Positions 39,840 to 51,049 of a DNA stretch of 64,000 bases are shown here, piece after piece. Position 1 is the first letter of the stretch; each line of letters begins with the position of its first letter. Location of the stretch: assembly GCA_037576195.1 (NCBI GenBank), contig CM075103.1:31456723-31520722 (forward strand). Reading direction: 5' to 3'. This DNA is from Phytoseiulus persimilis. Taxonomy: Eukaryota > Arthropoda > Arachnida > Mesostigmata > Phytoseiidae. The notes under the pieces are model-generated. The model ran no database searches, was not told the origin of the DNA, and saw only the letters and a list, made by a program, of their open reading frames with translations. Both the position numbers and the translations under genes were made by a program.

Positions 39840-41880
39840 TGGAATCATCGTCCTCTCAACTCCCGGAACTCAGTTATTGTGCAGGGTCAGAGAGACGATG
39901 GCCTGCTAACGAGAAGCAGAGAAGTCCGCCAAGTTTGAAGGGAGGAAACCCTTCTGGTTGTCCAAATCCAATCATAGCGGACACACAATGCTTCCGACGT
40001 CGCAGCTTTCGGAACCAGATTCCGTCGCATAATGACGAGCTTCGGAGCAACACAGGTACACAGCTCGGATCGTCCAAAACAGAACGAATCCCTGGATAGT
40101 TTCTAGATTATTCTGGATCGATGTATCACACAAGAAATTATCAATTTTCGTACGTCCAGCTGGAAAGCCCATGAATGGATATTTCGGGATTCGAACTTCC
40201 ATTCCCCAAATGCAGCGATACTGAGTTTATCTGGAATCGGGTCATTTGGTAGCGCGGAAAACGGCAGATCGACGTACCTGGGCTTTGAAAGTCCGAAGAA
40301 AGGTTATGTTTCGCCATGGTCATGATAAGTTTTGTATTCTTTCTGGGGAAAATCGCACAATTGGCTGCTTATTGAACGGAGCGTTTGCGGAGCTGGATTG
40401 CGAACAAACAAGGTGAAGATGTCATTTGAACGCGGGGATTACGGCAGTGATTTCCAAAATTTTTTCTCCTCGTTGTATGTACGAAAATGACTTCAAAACA
40501 ACAACTGTTACATCAGATCGAAGCTGAAGGAGAGCTGATGAAGCAACGGGTTGCCATGAGGCTCCCTTTGAGAAGTCTGGACCAGGGAATAGCGGAAAGT
40601 GTCCGAGCTGAAGTGGAAAGCTTCTGGCCCATGATTTTGAGGGACGATAAAAACACCGGCAGGCCACAGAGGCTTTGCGGCGGCGATATGCTTTGCCGGA
40701 TGGATAAAGAAACACGATGATGATATATGTTTCACCGAGATGGGTGGTGACGGTTCGAAGGTCTGAAGAATCAAAACCAGTTGTCTATGGTTCACAACCA
40801 TAATCACGGAAAGACTTCGAATATTGCTCACGGGCATTCAGAAGATCCCAGGCGAGAAGTTTTGGAACAATTCGCTGGATTGTGCGTTTCGATCGTCAGC
40901 GCCGGAGACCGATCCGCTGTTGGGTAGCATATGTGGCTGCTTTCGATCTGAAGGAGGACCTGGACACACTTGCGGATCAAGGGCGGCCCAGATGCCTATG
41001 AACCGCGATCGAGGCTTGAGATCATGATTTTCACTCGATCTAAACAAATCAGGAAGATATTTTCGGAGTGAACAGTTCCCATGGCCGACAGCTCCCATGA
41101 GTCGAGGGCTCGATAATTTAATATTGAGGGTCTGAATACGGTCCGCCGATTTCTTGTCAAACAGCGGGGGCTGCTGCGATGGAAAGGTTGAGAACTAAAC
41201 GATGAACGATATTTGAAAACGCCTCCCTCTTTTGAGCGTTTTCCAGCGTAGTCCTGCTCACGAGCGATGTCGCTCAGTGAGCTGCGAAGGAGAAAAAACG
41301 CAGTCGCGAGAGGTGAAGCTCGATTCCATCCATGGACAAGGAGGCCCGTTCGTGATTGGCGGGCGAAAGAGTTGAGTCGACGTGGGAAACTTCCCGCAGA
41401 ATTCTCAGAATCCGGTATGATCGCAACAAGGAACGTCTTCGAATCATGGAATGATGGAACACCTCACGACGTCATCATAAATCTTCGGATCTGGGATTTA
41501 CTACTGGCAGGAACTGACAGTGCTTTCAATCTCGGTAAGATAGGCGAAACAGGAGAATCATGAACCCCAGATCTCTTCACGGGAGATTCGGTGTTGATAT
41601 TGAAATATTACGGAGCACCCACCTTACCTCCTTGCCCAATCAGTAAAAGCCTACTGTGCTACCGGTGGAGGACTCGGTGGAACTCCGGAACATCCCAGAG
41701 GTGATTCTAGAATTCGTTTTCCTGCCTCCATTCACGAGAGGACCACTAACCGGAACGTTTTCCCTTGGAGCATGCTCTTTGTTTTCCGGCTGAACCTCTC
41801 AGCCAGCCCTCAGAAGTGTCCTGGGATCACCTTTCGGTATTGCTTCAGTAACACTCCCTATCGCCTCGCAAATCCCATTG
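39840..41880. other. Gene-free stretch with small frames
   Basis: The plus-strand frame at 40487-40720 (77 codons, ATG start, hydrophilic) and the one at 41267-41563 have no recognised domain or transcript signals. Nothing else is seen. Confidence 0.4.
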
Positions 41881-41889
41881 CGGGCGGTG

Positions 41890-42044
41890 GGCTTGGGTCT
41901 TAAGATGGTTCAGATTTAATTCTGATATAAATTAAATCCTCTTTTTACCACACAAGAAATTTTCGTTGTCGGCCGGGGATCGAACCCGCGATTGCTAGCT
42001 TGGCGTGGCACCCAAGGCGTTGGTTTATGCCACACGGCCAACGA
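41890..42044 (-). repeat. tRNA-derived SINE-like element
   Basis: Minus-strand bases 42044-41966 resemble a tRNA. There is a near-complete acceptor pairing (TCGTTGG with CCGACAA, one mismatch), an A-box-like GGCCGTGTGG, and a perfect B box (GGTTCGATCCC). The anticodon arm has a 5-bp stem but an 8-nt loop, unlike a functional tRNA. An AT-rich tail follows (41890-41965), including a 9-bp palindrome around GATTTAATT. A tRNA head with an AT-rich tail fits a SINE. A functional tRNA is unlikely. Confidence 0.5.
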
Positions 42045-42059
42045 GCCGTGCCCTTGGAG

Positions 42060-44260
42060 CATGCTACCGTGTCAATGATGAACAGGAGCGTTCAGACTCT
42101 ATGTGTAGAAATATGATTCCGGAAATCCTCCCTCAGAGTATCCCCCTCACAATCAGTCCAGTTTGGCGGAAAACTCCAACAGCACGTCACTCGTTATGCA
42201 GATTCTGGGGAGTGCGATCACAACGGCCCCAAGAACAACTTTGAGTCAGTTCAAGAACTGTGATCAGGTAACATCATTATAGGTTGCGCACGTGCTCCGC
42301 CGAGCAAAATTCGAGTCATAAGCTCCAAGCTGCTCCAGAATTGTTCTCAGAGAGGCTTTAAAAAAAAATACCCAATATCCTGAGAAGTCCGGTCGGGGAG
42401 ATCCGAGGGGAAGGACTCCTCTCTCCGGAAGGTGATGGCGAGAACACGCTCGTCCTACACGAGGTCCGTTATCCGGAATTCCGTTATGAGTGGGTTCATC
42501 CATAGGTCCGACTCGTTTCACGGGCAGTCCGTTGTTAGTTGGAGGTCAGAATGAGGTTTCTAGTCATATCGTGCCTCAATCGTCGGCGTCCACTGAACGC
42601 TTCTCCGGTTGCTGGTCGGTGGGAGCGAGAAGCCTCAACGAAACGAAGTCACAGTCCTCGAAAAAGTGGACAACACCGCACCCTTCCGCGTGCCCTACAC
42701 ACAGAGGGATGTGCACGCGAGTCGAACTACTTCGGTTGCAACCAACTGTAGCGGCCTCGTCGATACTCAGGATTCTCTCTCCCAATCTCCGTTTCATCGA
42801 TGTATCTCCCACACGGCAGGAGGCTCCCGATTGAACGGGAGATAATTATGCCGAGACGTTTCCATGCCTCCGGAAGAGCCCATCTGAATGTGGGGAAATT
42901 GTGAGGGACAGGGCATGTTGTCCATGACGCATCTCTCTCATCGGCTGCGAGCCAGCGGCTCCGAGTCCCGCACGACAACCACTCGTCTCGCACTTGCCGT
43001 TCTCTAGTTCACACCACAGTCTCCCTTACACGAGCGGTCGGCGGGAACTCAATCGGTATTCGTATACGTTGGGTGGTCAGGTGCAAGACATGGAAATTCG
43101 GTCAGCCTCCGATACAAGAATGCAAACCGCCTCCAGATTGAAACATCTCCCATATTCTTTGAGCGGAAAGCACGTGACACGTATTCAAAATCATAGCGGG
43201 ACGGAAGCATCCTGGGAGACCTCGGTGAACCGCGGAGGAACTATAACCGCGTTGAGCCGCAATTTTCCGAAACGTATGATTTTTTGAGGAAGCGTCGTGT
43301 CTGATGAGCGATCTCTGGCTGGGGATCTGGAGTTGGGCGCCAAGAATTGGAGGGGACTGAATTGCTCCTGGAACTGTGACATCTTGTGTGAAAACCCCCG
43401 TTAAACAAAGTTTGCACACGCTTCCGGAAGCTGGACCCGGCTAGCAATCATACCTGGACATATCACGCATCAGGTGCAGCCTCTCCCTGTCCCCATCAGC
43501 ACCCCGTTCAAGGACTCGATGAGCTAGCATTGGAGGCGGAAGGCTCAATCTTCCGGAGCTCTGCGAATCTCGTAGGGTCAATGAACAGAGTACAGCGAAA
43601 GTGGCTATTGTGTGGGTCGATGGAAGTCTTACCAGAAAACGTGGATCTCTCATGCACTGGGCGGAAGCGAGAACATACGCCTTTTTTTGAAGACCGCAAC
43701 GATGATATCGAAGCCAGGAGCAGTGATTTGAAGTCAGACGAAAATTGGAAGCAGCCCGAAAGATGACCTCGAGGATTCCCAATGAAGAAAAAAATGGAGA
43801 ATCAGGACGTTGAATTTACGTGGGTCATCCCAACTGAACAAAGAAGTAAGCCTCTGTGCACTCATTGCTCGTGGAACCGTGCAGAAATCGGCGCCGATTC
43901 CACATTGCAGAGTTCGCAACAGTTCCTCAGCGGACAGTAAAAATTTGAACCCGAAATTACTGACTACATTCATCGGACGGGAGGCTCCAAAATACAAGAT
44001 GATCTCTTTTGCATCAGGATAAATTGTCGAAGGTTTCGTGACTCGAAACGTTCAACCAATGTTTATCCAACCAATCATACACAGTTTTTTCTCATGTGGA
44101 AACTTTTCTCTGGAAAGAATATCGAGGAGTTGTAGTTTCTTCCCTTCGTCTTCGGCTATGACTCGTTTCATTATGATTAGGCATGAAAACGATGGTATCG
44201 GTGTAGGATCTGTTCGGAATCACGTTTCCGGGCACTCTCCTATGCAACCGCGGTCATGTG
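42060..44260. other. Gene-free stretch
   Basis: Only overlapping frames on both strands (for example 43530-43766 plus, 43441-43782 minus) without recognisable features. Confidence 0.4.
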
Positions 44261-44264
44261 CGAT

Positions 44265-44365
44265 TATAACCGCAATTTTCGGGCCTAATTTTGTGGTTAA
44301 CCGCTGTTGCGGTTTTGGATTTGCGGTTAGCGGTTAACCGTAACCGCGGTTTTTCTAAAAATGCG
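44265..44365. repeat. Degenerate GCGGTTAACCG repeat
   Basis: About 100 bp of irregular GGTTAACCGC, TTGCGGTT and GTAACCGCGG variants. The unit is palindromic. It resembles low-complexity or decayed satellite sequence. Confidence 0.5.
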
Positions 44366-44921
44366 GCTATTTGCGAAGCCTAGTGCTCAGCCACTCTCGT
44401 GATCTTGTACGGCCGGAGCTGGTCCGCAGACGGCCAGATGAGCAGCTCTGCGGAAGAAATTAAGACAGGAAGAGGTCGACGGAGCTTCGATTCGCTCAAC
44501 GACCCTCCGGTTTACACAAGGAGCTGGAATGCTCGTCCGATCGCTAGTTCGGTTCCCAGGGGAACAAATAGTCGCACGAGTACACGATAACGAGGTCTCC
44601 TGTGTTTCACCAGAGACGACAGTGAACCGAATCAAGCCGACGGTATTCTCCATCGTGCATTATGCTCCACGGTATTCCAGCTTCGTCTTGCCCCACTTTC
44701 TCGAGCCAATCCATTATGGTCTGATTCGGCAACGCTTTCCACAATATGGCCTTCCAAATTCACGCGCACCAGACTACTTCCAGGCCCCGATTCCAGATTT
44801 TAGTGATGATGGCATGTCACAAGCGCTTGATTGCTTTCAGGATTGTGCGCTTTTTCTGTTGATGAATCGGTGTCACTGATAAGCCGGGTCGCCTCATCGA
44901 TGATCCTGACCAGACACGTAC

Positions 44922-45235
44922 CGGATTCCTCGCTCGCATCGTTCGCCATTAACGACACTTGACATCCGTGAAATTTATCTTTACTCAATTTCAATCGTCG
45001 AAGTCGCCTATAACGATAGTCTCTCGAACCCGAGCTTGACAAGATCCGCATTTTCGTTCTCAAGATCGGAAGCACCGCCTGGAAGTCCGAGACCCTGGCG
45101 TGGTTAAGCAGAAGACTATCCTCGGAGCCCGTGAACAATGCAGTGCAGTATACTCGTGCGGAGGGCGCGTAGCATATTAGAACAGAGCCATCTAATTCCG
45201 AAAGGTCCACCACGGAGTAAATGAAATTCCCTATC
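44922..45235 (-). other. Possible coding exon, unidentified
   Basis: A minus-strand frame is open for over 100 codons. It has balanced composition, an acceptor-like TTGGATAG near 45233 and a good donor (CCG followed by GTACGT) after 44922. The donor matches the one used in the nearby elongase. I considered an ionotropic-receptor fragment because of a short FHGCQV stretch, but that is too weak to assign. No partner exons were found. Confidence 0.2.
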
Positions 45236-45575
45236 CAATCAGAGCGGAGAACTCAGTTTTCAACATCAGCTCGAATGGAAGCCGCGCTTCTGATCTACAA
45301 AATGAAAAACTTATCCAAAAGACACCACTAGACAAATATCTGAGCTTATCTGAGCGTTATCCGACTGGAACCCACGACGCGAGTGGAAAATCACGGCGAA
45401 TCAATGGCAGAACGTCCACATGATTTCGCAATTTGCTGAGCTTTGATATAAGGAATTCGCGCCGGGGAGCCGTTTCCTAATGTATCGACGGGAGAAAAAA
45501 CAACGGTCGTTTCGTCTTCGCGACGAGCAGTTCTTCTCATAAACCAAATTTTAAAATGAATCACGGTAGAGGCAG

Positions 45576-45579
45576 AAAA
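45576..45579 (-). terminator. Pol III terminator of tRNA-Ala
   Basis: The minus strand reads TTTT four bases after the 3' end of the tRNA gene, matching a Pol III termination signal. Confidence 0.6.
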
Positions 45580-45583
45580 CAAA

Positions 45584-45655
45584 TGGAGATGCCGGGGATT
45601 GAACCCGGGGCCTTTCACATGCAAAGCGAACGCTCTACCACTGAGCTACATCCCC
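45584..45655 (-). tRNA. tRNA-Ala (TGC)
   Basis: The minus strand gives a complete 72-nt cloverleaf: acceptor GGGGATG paired with the CATCTCC end and discriminator A, A box TGTAGCTCAGTGG, anticodon loop with TGC, and B box GGTTCAATCCC. The sequence closely follows the eukaryotic tRNA-Ala consensus. No intron; CCA is not encoded. It lies 257 bp downstream of the elongase stop at 45913, on the same strand, with its own Pol III promoter and terminator. Confidence 0.95.
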
Positions 45656-45912
45656 GCTTACAGAATTTCTCCAGCAATCGGTCCGCAGTCGACGCAGCGC
45701 TGGAGCGGATCGTCGCTTGCGGCGCGCGTTTTCTGACTCGAAACGCTCTCAATACTCACAGAGGAGCTCAGATCGAGACATGGTGGCCTCGCGGATTTTT
45801 AACAAAATTAACAAGAAAAATTCCTAGTCTCGATGAATCCCGTAGCATAAAGTCTATTCAATATGAGAAATCCCAAGCCCCCCATAGACTCCGGAAGGTG
45901 CATAACTAGCAT

Positions 45913-47870
45913 TCAGAGCCTCTTGGCTCGTTGGGTGGAACGATACTTCTGGCAATAAAACTGCAAAAACATGATCATGAAAAATGAGCATGATGAAATC
46001 CCCAGGGCGATGTGCATCGGCGGCAGATTTTCACAGGGAAACACCAAGGGGAAGAAGCTGTGTAGTATTATTGTCAGAAACTGGAACAGCTGCATTTGCG
46101 TGAGGTACCTGGAAGCATGGAATACATGAATTATTCCGATTCTCCTTCAAAGTGTTCCCCCACGAGTTGCCTCTATGAAGAAGGACACAGTGGACTCCGC
46201 TCTATCAGATCACGTCTGGAGGGAACCATCTCGATTAGATCACGCGCCTGATCTGATAGAGCGGCGAATCAAAACTATACATCAACTTCATTGAAGTTGT
46301 CTAACGAGAGCGACTGCCTCAACTTGAGGCGAAAGGTTCATATCCTACGAAAATCCGACATTTGCTGATTTCGAGGCCAGAACTCCATCAGGATCGAGAG
46401 CCGATGATCACAAATCGGGGAGACTTTCTGAGCTTCCTCCGCGAACGACCCTCCTTCTTCTTTCTGAATATGGCTTCCAATAGCGTGATTCGGAATCCTG
46501 GAAGACTCTCTTGTCGACAGGGAGAATTCCTTGCAGAGTATTCCATCGGCGTCACCGAATCGTATAGTGGCGAGCTTCGATCAAGGAGAGGCGAGAGTTC
46601 TGAACGCTTGTATGAAATTGGAAAGAAAAAAGCAGAAAGAACCACAGGAATTGGTCCAGTACGGTCTAGTCACACCGCCAGCTCGAGAGAACTTTCGAAT
46701 ATACGGGACCTTTGAGTTTGAGTTTTTTGTCTGAAATGGCTCAGTCAATCGGAGGAGACAATTCAACCCCAAGCTGCACCGAGACGGGGGAAGGAGCCAG
46801 ACAAGCGCTCACGAGTCGGATATCGTGCTGAAGACAAGACGAGGCAAAATACGCTCATTGGAACCAGTATGGCCTTTCGCCTATGAAGTCAGAAGGAAAT
46901 TGAGAAGTCGCGGATCAAAACGATCTCCTCGATTATGAGCGTGATCGGAGAGAAGTTCCCGAGTGATTCGTAGAGAAGCGCGCATTCCTAATCTGATTCT
47001 GAGTCGTTTCGGATGATTCTCGGCCGTCTCTTGAGAATGCTCCGTTCGAACTCTTCCCGCACCCCGCTCCCGCTCGGAACGGTTTTGAGCTCGAGGGGTC
47101 TGAGACTCCCAATAAGTGAGCGACTGTACGGACGGTGAACGACTGTACGTGCATCAAAACGACTCACCTTTTCCAGGTCAGATACTTTTGGAAGCGACCG
47201 CCGAACGATGCCAAGAAATAGTAGAAATACATGATGACATGGATGACTTGATTGATCAGAACTGCGCCCAGCGGTTGACTATCGACTCCGTATTGGGCTC
47301 CGTAGTTGCACAAAAACACCACGATGCAATGGTGAGCAACGTGCAGCGTGGAGATGTGCTCCCATTTCTTTCGCAAGCCGAAGAAGATCGTATCCAGGAG
47401 GTCGATTATCCGTACGAAAAGATACTGATGATTCAGAGCTAACAACTCCATGGTTCTCGAATCGTCTTTGTGAGTGATTCCTTGGCACACGAAATTGAAG
47501 CCCCCTCCGAGGTAGGATCTGGGAATGGAGAGTTGATTACTTGGAGTCCAAGCCGATGCGATACAAATAAATTTGGAGTCGCATCAGGCGATATCTCCCA
47601 TCCAGAAAGGAAAAGAGGATGTATAACGTACCGTCTGGACATTTGTATGAAGAACCAGGCGTTGGCTAAGATCATGAAGATGTTGTAGGCTCTGATGTAA
47701 CTCATGAGCTCGAAGGGCTTCCTTTCTCTCATCCATACGGGCAGAAAAACTTTCACAGTCAGCACGTAGACCACGAGCAAGCTGTAGACGTAGGGTGTTG
47801 ACTCCAGGAGAAACCATCCTCTAGTGCGAGGATCCCTCGGCGGGTAGAACGAAAACGGGTCGAAGCTCAT
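45913..47870 (-). CDS. ELOVL fatty acid elongase, three exons
   Basis: Spliced from exons 47632-47870, 47168-47518 and 45913-46108 to give 261 residues. Donors are CG followed by GTACGT and AAAAG followed by GTGAGT. Acceptors are TTCCCAG and GCTTCCAG. Both introns (113 and 1059 bp) are phase 2 and join in frame. Motifs: RIIDLLDTIFFGLRKK (about residues 116-131), histidine box HVAHH (139-143), N-x3-H-x2-MYxYY (169-180) and TQMQLFQ (200-206, across the second junction). The role would be the condensing elongase of very-long-chain fatty acid synthesis in the ER. It is a paralogue of the gene at 27418-28320 and shares its RxxDxxDT variant of KxxExxDT. The ATG at 47870 has an in-frame TGA ten codons upstream, and CCCAG directly precedes it, so a 5' UTR exon junction is possible. 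The C-terminus is basic (RAKRL) without the KKxx of the other copy. Confidence 0.92.
46197..46264. repeat. 16-bp perfect inverted repeat in elongase intron 2
   Basis: CCGCTCTATCAGATCA (46197-46212) pairs perfectly with 46249-46264 around a 36-bp loop. A second palindrome, CAACTTCATTGAAGTTG, follows near 46283. Both lie within about 200 bp of the intron's 3' splice site (46109). Confidence 0.7.
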
Positions 47871-47879
47871 CTGGGAATT

Positions 47880-48525
47880 CGCGGCGTTGAAATCGACTCA
47901 GAAGGCTGAAATTTCGAATGACTCTGATTCCATAATGAGCATGATACACCAAAGCTGAGGAACATGTGATTCTGTTTTTTCTTGAATCTCTTGGATCATC
48001 GTTGTCAGAGATTCTCAAGGGTCGGCTCGTCAAAAAGATTCGTTCGGAAACCGTGTCTTCAGAGTTTCAGGCCGTGGAACGAGGGATCGCTCAGGGTCAG
48101 CTCGAACGCCACTTTGAACGATGCCTGAATAGCGCACGGGATCGCTGTTCAACGCTTCAAGAGTTTCATTTCTACCGGATATCTTCAGAAAATTGTAGCT
48201 CCGAGGGCGAAAGAGGGCAGCGAGACAATGAGCCATTCGAGTCGCATTCGAAGGGTCCGCTCCTCCGTTCAAGGGGGATACAAGAGGGATTCTTGCAGCT
48301 TCGGCTGAAATCCTCGATTCTAAACTCAATGCTTTGCCGAACGGGCAGGCTTCTGAGGAAGCAACATACGCATTGCGGATCCTTAGTGAAGTCTAGACTC
48401 CACGATACGGAACCTCGCAATGAGTGAGAGCTGCCAACCCATGGGCTCGCAACTACTGAGGATCGCGACGAGGTTCGAATGAACGGGAGTCAAGACGACA
48501 TTGCTTCGGACTGACGAGGAGGGCG
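47880..48525. other. Upstream of the three-exon elongase
   Basis: Presumed promoter/5' UTR region of the minus-strand elongase. The plus-strand frame at 47966-48427 has no recognised domain. Confidence 0.4.
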
Positions 48526-48528
48526 AGA

Positions 48529-48743
48529 CAGTGGCGTACCCAGGGGGGCGGAACTCTTCGATAATTTTGGGAAGGGTTCATTGAATTCCACTTCGATTGA
48601 CGGAATTGTTCCGCGAAGATTCTTTGTCATCAGGAAAATCTTCACAGGTTTGAAGACCATGCTGATTGCGTCATGAAAAACTCGCGACGATGATCATCAT
48701 CCCCCCCCCCCCCCCCCCAAAAAAAGAGCTTGGTACGCCCCTG
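48529..48743 (+). mobile_element. hAT-like MITE, copy 3 (best preserved)
   Basis: Starts CAGTGGCGTACCCAGG and ends GCTTGGTACGCCCCTG, giving imperfect terminal inverted repeats of about 16 bp. A run of at least 17 C and 7 A sits just inside the 3' end. The flanks GGGCGAGA (48521-48528) and AGGCGAGC (48744-48751) match at six of eight positions, consistent with an aged 8-bp target-site duplication. It is 215 bp long with no coding capacity. It is related to copies at 23012 and 15521. Confidence 0.7.
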
Positions 48744-48754
48744 AGGCGAGCGGA

Positions 48755-50850
48755 CAAGTTTTCTGATGAGTAGACCTGTCCGAGACATCATAGTTTGTGT
48801 CGTTCAACTCGTTTGGAACTCTGAGGCCGTTTTCCTCGCAAACGACTTTGAACACTCCTGCGCCCCTGCCATTCTTGGGATCCCTTCGACTGCTGATAAC
48901 ATTGGAAGCATATCCCGTTCTCAGGCATGTCTGTTGATTTCACAGAATCTGCAGAGAATCGATTCTCGATAAACTGGGCGTCGGAAGGAATGTTGACGAA
49001 AAATTCGGAGGGGTTGGAGGAACTGAAATCTTTCGGAACTTCCTTTCAAAGCCCCAGCCATGGCGGACAGAGATATATTCTCCCCCTTCCTGATGTCCGA
49101 TCCCTAGAGCGACGATATCAAACTCGATTGGTGACGATTTGGAATACGGAACTCGGAATTTGAACCTTCTCACCCCTCAAACGGAATCGAGAAACTGCAG
49201 CAACTGTCGACTGGGCAGAATCGGCAAACTCTCACCCCGATCCAATGCTTATTCGAGAATGGAGTAACGACAACCTGGGAGGCCTTCTACACCGGCATGT
49301 TTACTCACAATTGAATCGGAGGGTGGTAAGTTTGCGATATCGTGTAGCGTAGCCGATTAGATCTGGAGTCCACGGCTCAGACAGCCCTATGAGCGAGACG
49401 ATGACGATCGACTCTCGCAGTTTACTTGAACAGAACCCGATTGTTAGTCGCAGGACAAGGAGATGCAGGAAAGCACTCGGAATGTTACATCATTGTCGCG
49501 ATTGTGGCACAGCGATGTCAGCTGAAGGTTGACAAACGTGCCGAGATGGGACGATGGAAGCAAACGAAAAAGACGCGACATAGAAACAGTGAGGGTGAGC
49601 ATCATGGCTTCTTGCATTCTCCTAATTGAAAGTTCTAGTTACATCGCACCTACCGCGCGAACAAAACTTCGATGTGATCAATCCCGACTGCCAAAGGAGT
49701 TCCGTGGAACACAATATGCGTGGCGCTCTGATTCAGATCGATACATACTTCTCACACCAGAGCACGCTCTAAGCGTCGTTGAATAACGTTTAGCGGTTCG
49801 GACGTGGGCATTGCCACTCTCTGGGTAGTCTTGTCCGCCTCTCTCCACCGCGAGTTGAATCAGGACTCAATTGTGTGTCTCGATCCCTGCGACGATGAAA
49901 TTTCCACAACACAACTGCGAGTTCCCGAGCTGCCGATCAAGATCGGAGTCGCCTCATAGAGTCGGAATCTCGATCATTCCAGCAGCCTCCGTGGCGCTCT
50001 CAAGTGGGTCTCCCTACGTTTCCTGGTAAATGGGTGGACAGGAAACGACTGGAGCTCTTCGCATCTTCCCTGGTTCGGGACCTCGTGTATTGTATTTCAG
50101 GAAGTTCTCTCAATTGCTCGTCTGTCCCCCAAGGTTTCGTGTTCAGGTGCCGAATACTCGGCCATGTCTCCAGACAGCCCCACTGCTCGGCAAAATAGAC
50201 CCACCCTGCCGTGACACCTGATACGCGAAACGTACGGAGCTATCTGACATCAGCGTCATTGCGAATCAGCAGGATACGCTCCTCAGTTCATCTCGTGAGA
50301 TCCAAAACTCCACGCATATCGGCTGGGAAGCCAAGAGCACTCTTCAGAACTTCCAACTATCAGGAACTTGAGCAGGATGGCACTTTTTCTTCAAGTCTCT
50401 CATCCTATGCCGATGAAGTTTTGTTGAGTCCTTGACAGTTGAGATTCAAGCTCAAATTTGAATGACGGCTCCATTCCCTCAGGCCCACTGTGGACGATTC
50501 GAGCGCAGTGATGGAAATTCACCGGATTCGTTCTTCAAAGACGGCGATATTTCACTTCTCAAGAAATGTTTGAACTTGATTGTCCCCTCAAGGTAAAGCT
50601 CGCGTGGACTCAACATTCCATAGGAGGCTGACCTCATTATCTTGAGTGATCCCAGATACACCGATGACTTCGAGGTTCCCAACTCGGATTTCCGGGATGA
50701 TATCGCCTTTCAGGGGCTCGGGTCGATCGCGCTCTGATACCACAAGGGTTGATGATGCTGCCGCTCGCGCGAATATAAGAGCAAGCATTTGAAGGCGCAT
50801 TCTCTCTTTTTTTTTTTGTCGTAAAAGGCTTGGGGAACATCCGATGACAA
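48755..50850. other. Gene-free stretch
   Basis: No supported gene or repeat. The string SSYADE in the frame at 50211-50435 superficially recalls a reverse transcriptase YADD box but has no supporting context. Confidence 0.45.
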
Positions 50851-50859
50851 GGAACGCGA

Positions 50860-51033
50860 CTACGTTCCGTCGACAAAAAAACGGTAATTTATAATAATGA
50901 GTAGGAGGGTTCCCATCGTCACGAGAACGAGCGATCGCTGAGCATCCGGGAGGTTTTCCAGAATTGACCTCACGCTATCAGTAGCGGCTGAGGCAATGGC
51001 AATGAGTCTCCTCCGAATTAAGGGAGGATTCAT
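50860..51033 (-). CDS. Possible 57-aa membrane micropeptide
   Basis: A short ATG-to-TAG frame. The N-terminus is basic (PPLIRRR), followed by an amphipathic middle and one strong predicted transmembrane segment (SLVLVTMGTLLLIIINY) close to the C-terminus. No homologue is recognised and no poly(A) signal is evident. Frames of this size are frequent by chance. Confidence 0.15.
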   Translation of the reverse strand: MNPPLIRRRLIAIASAATDSVRSILENLPDAQRSLVLVTMGTLLLIIINYRFFVDGT

Positions 51034-51049
51034 GTACACTACGCACAAA

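Noticed and set aside
44400-44880. Tryptophan-rich minus-strand frame resembling a transposase
   Set aside because: The many Trp codons are the complement of CCA proline codons on the open plus strand, so this is a shadow pattern.
47116-47442. Plus-strand 108-codon frame
   Set aside because: Antisense shadow of elongase exon 2.
50211-50435. SSYADE string as a reverse transcriptase YADD box
   Set aside because: The second Asp is replaced, and no other reverse transcriptase motif is present in the frame or nearby.
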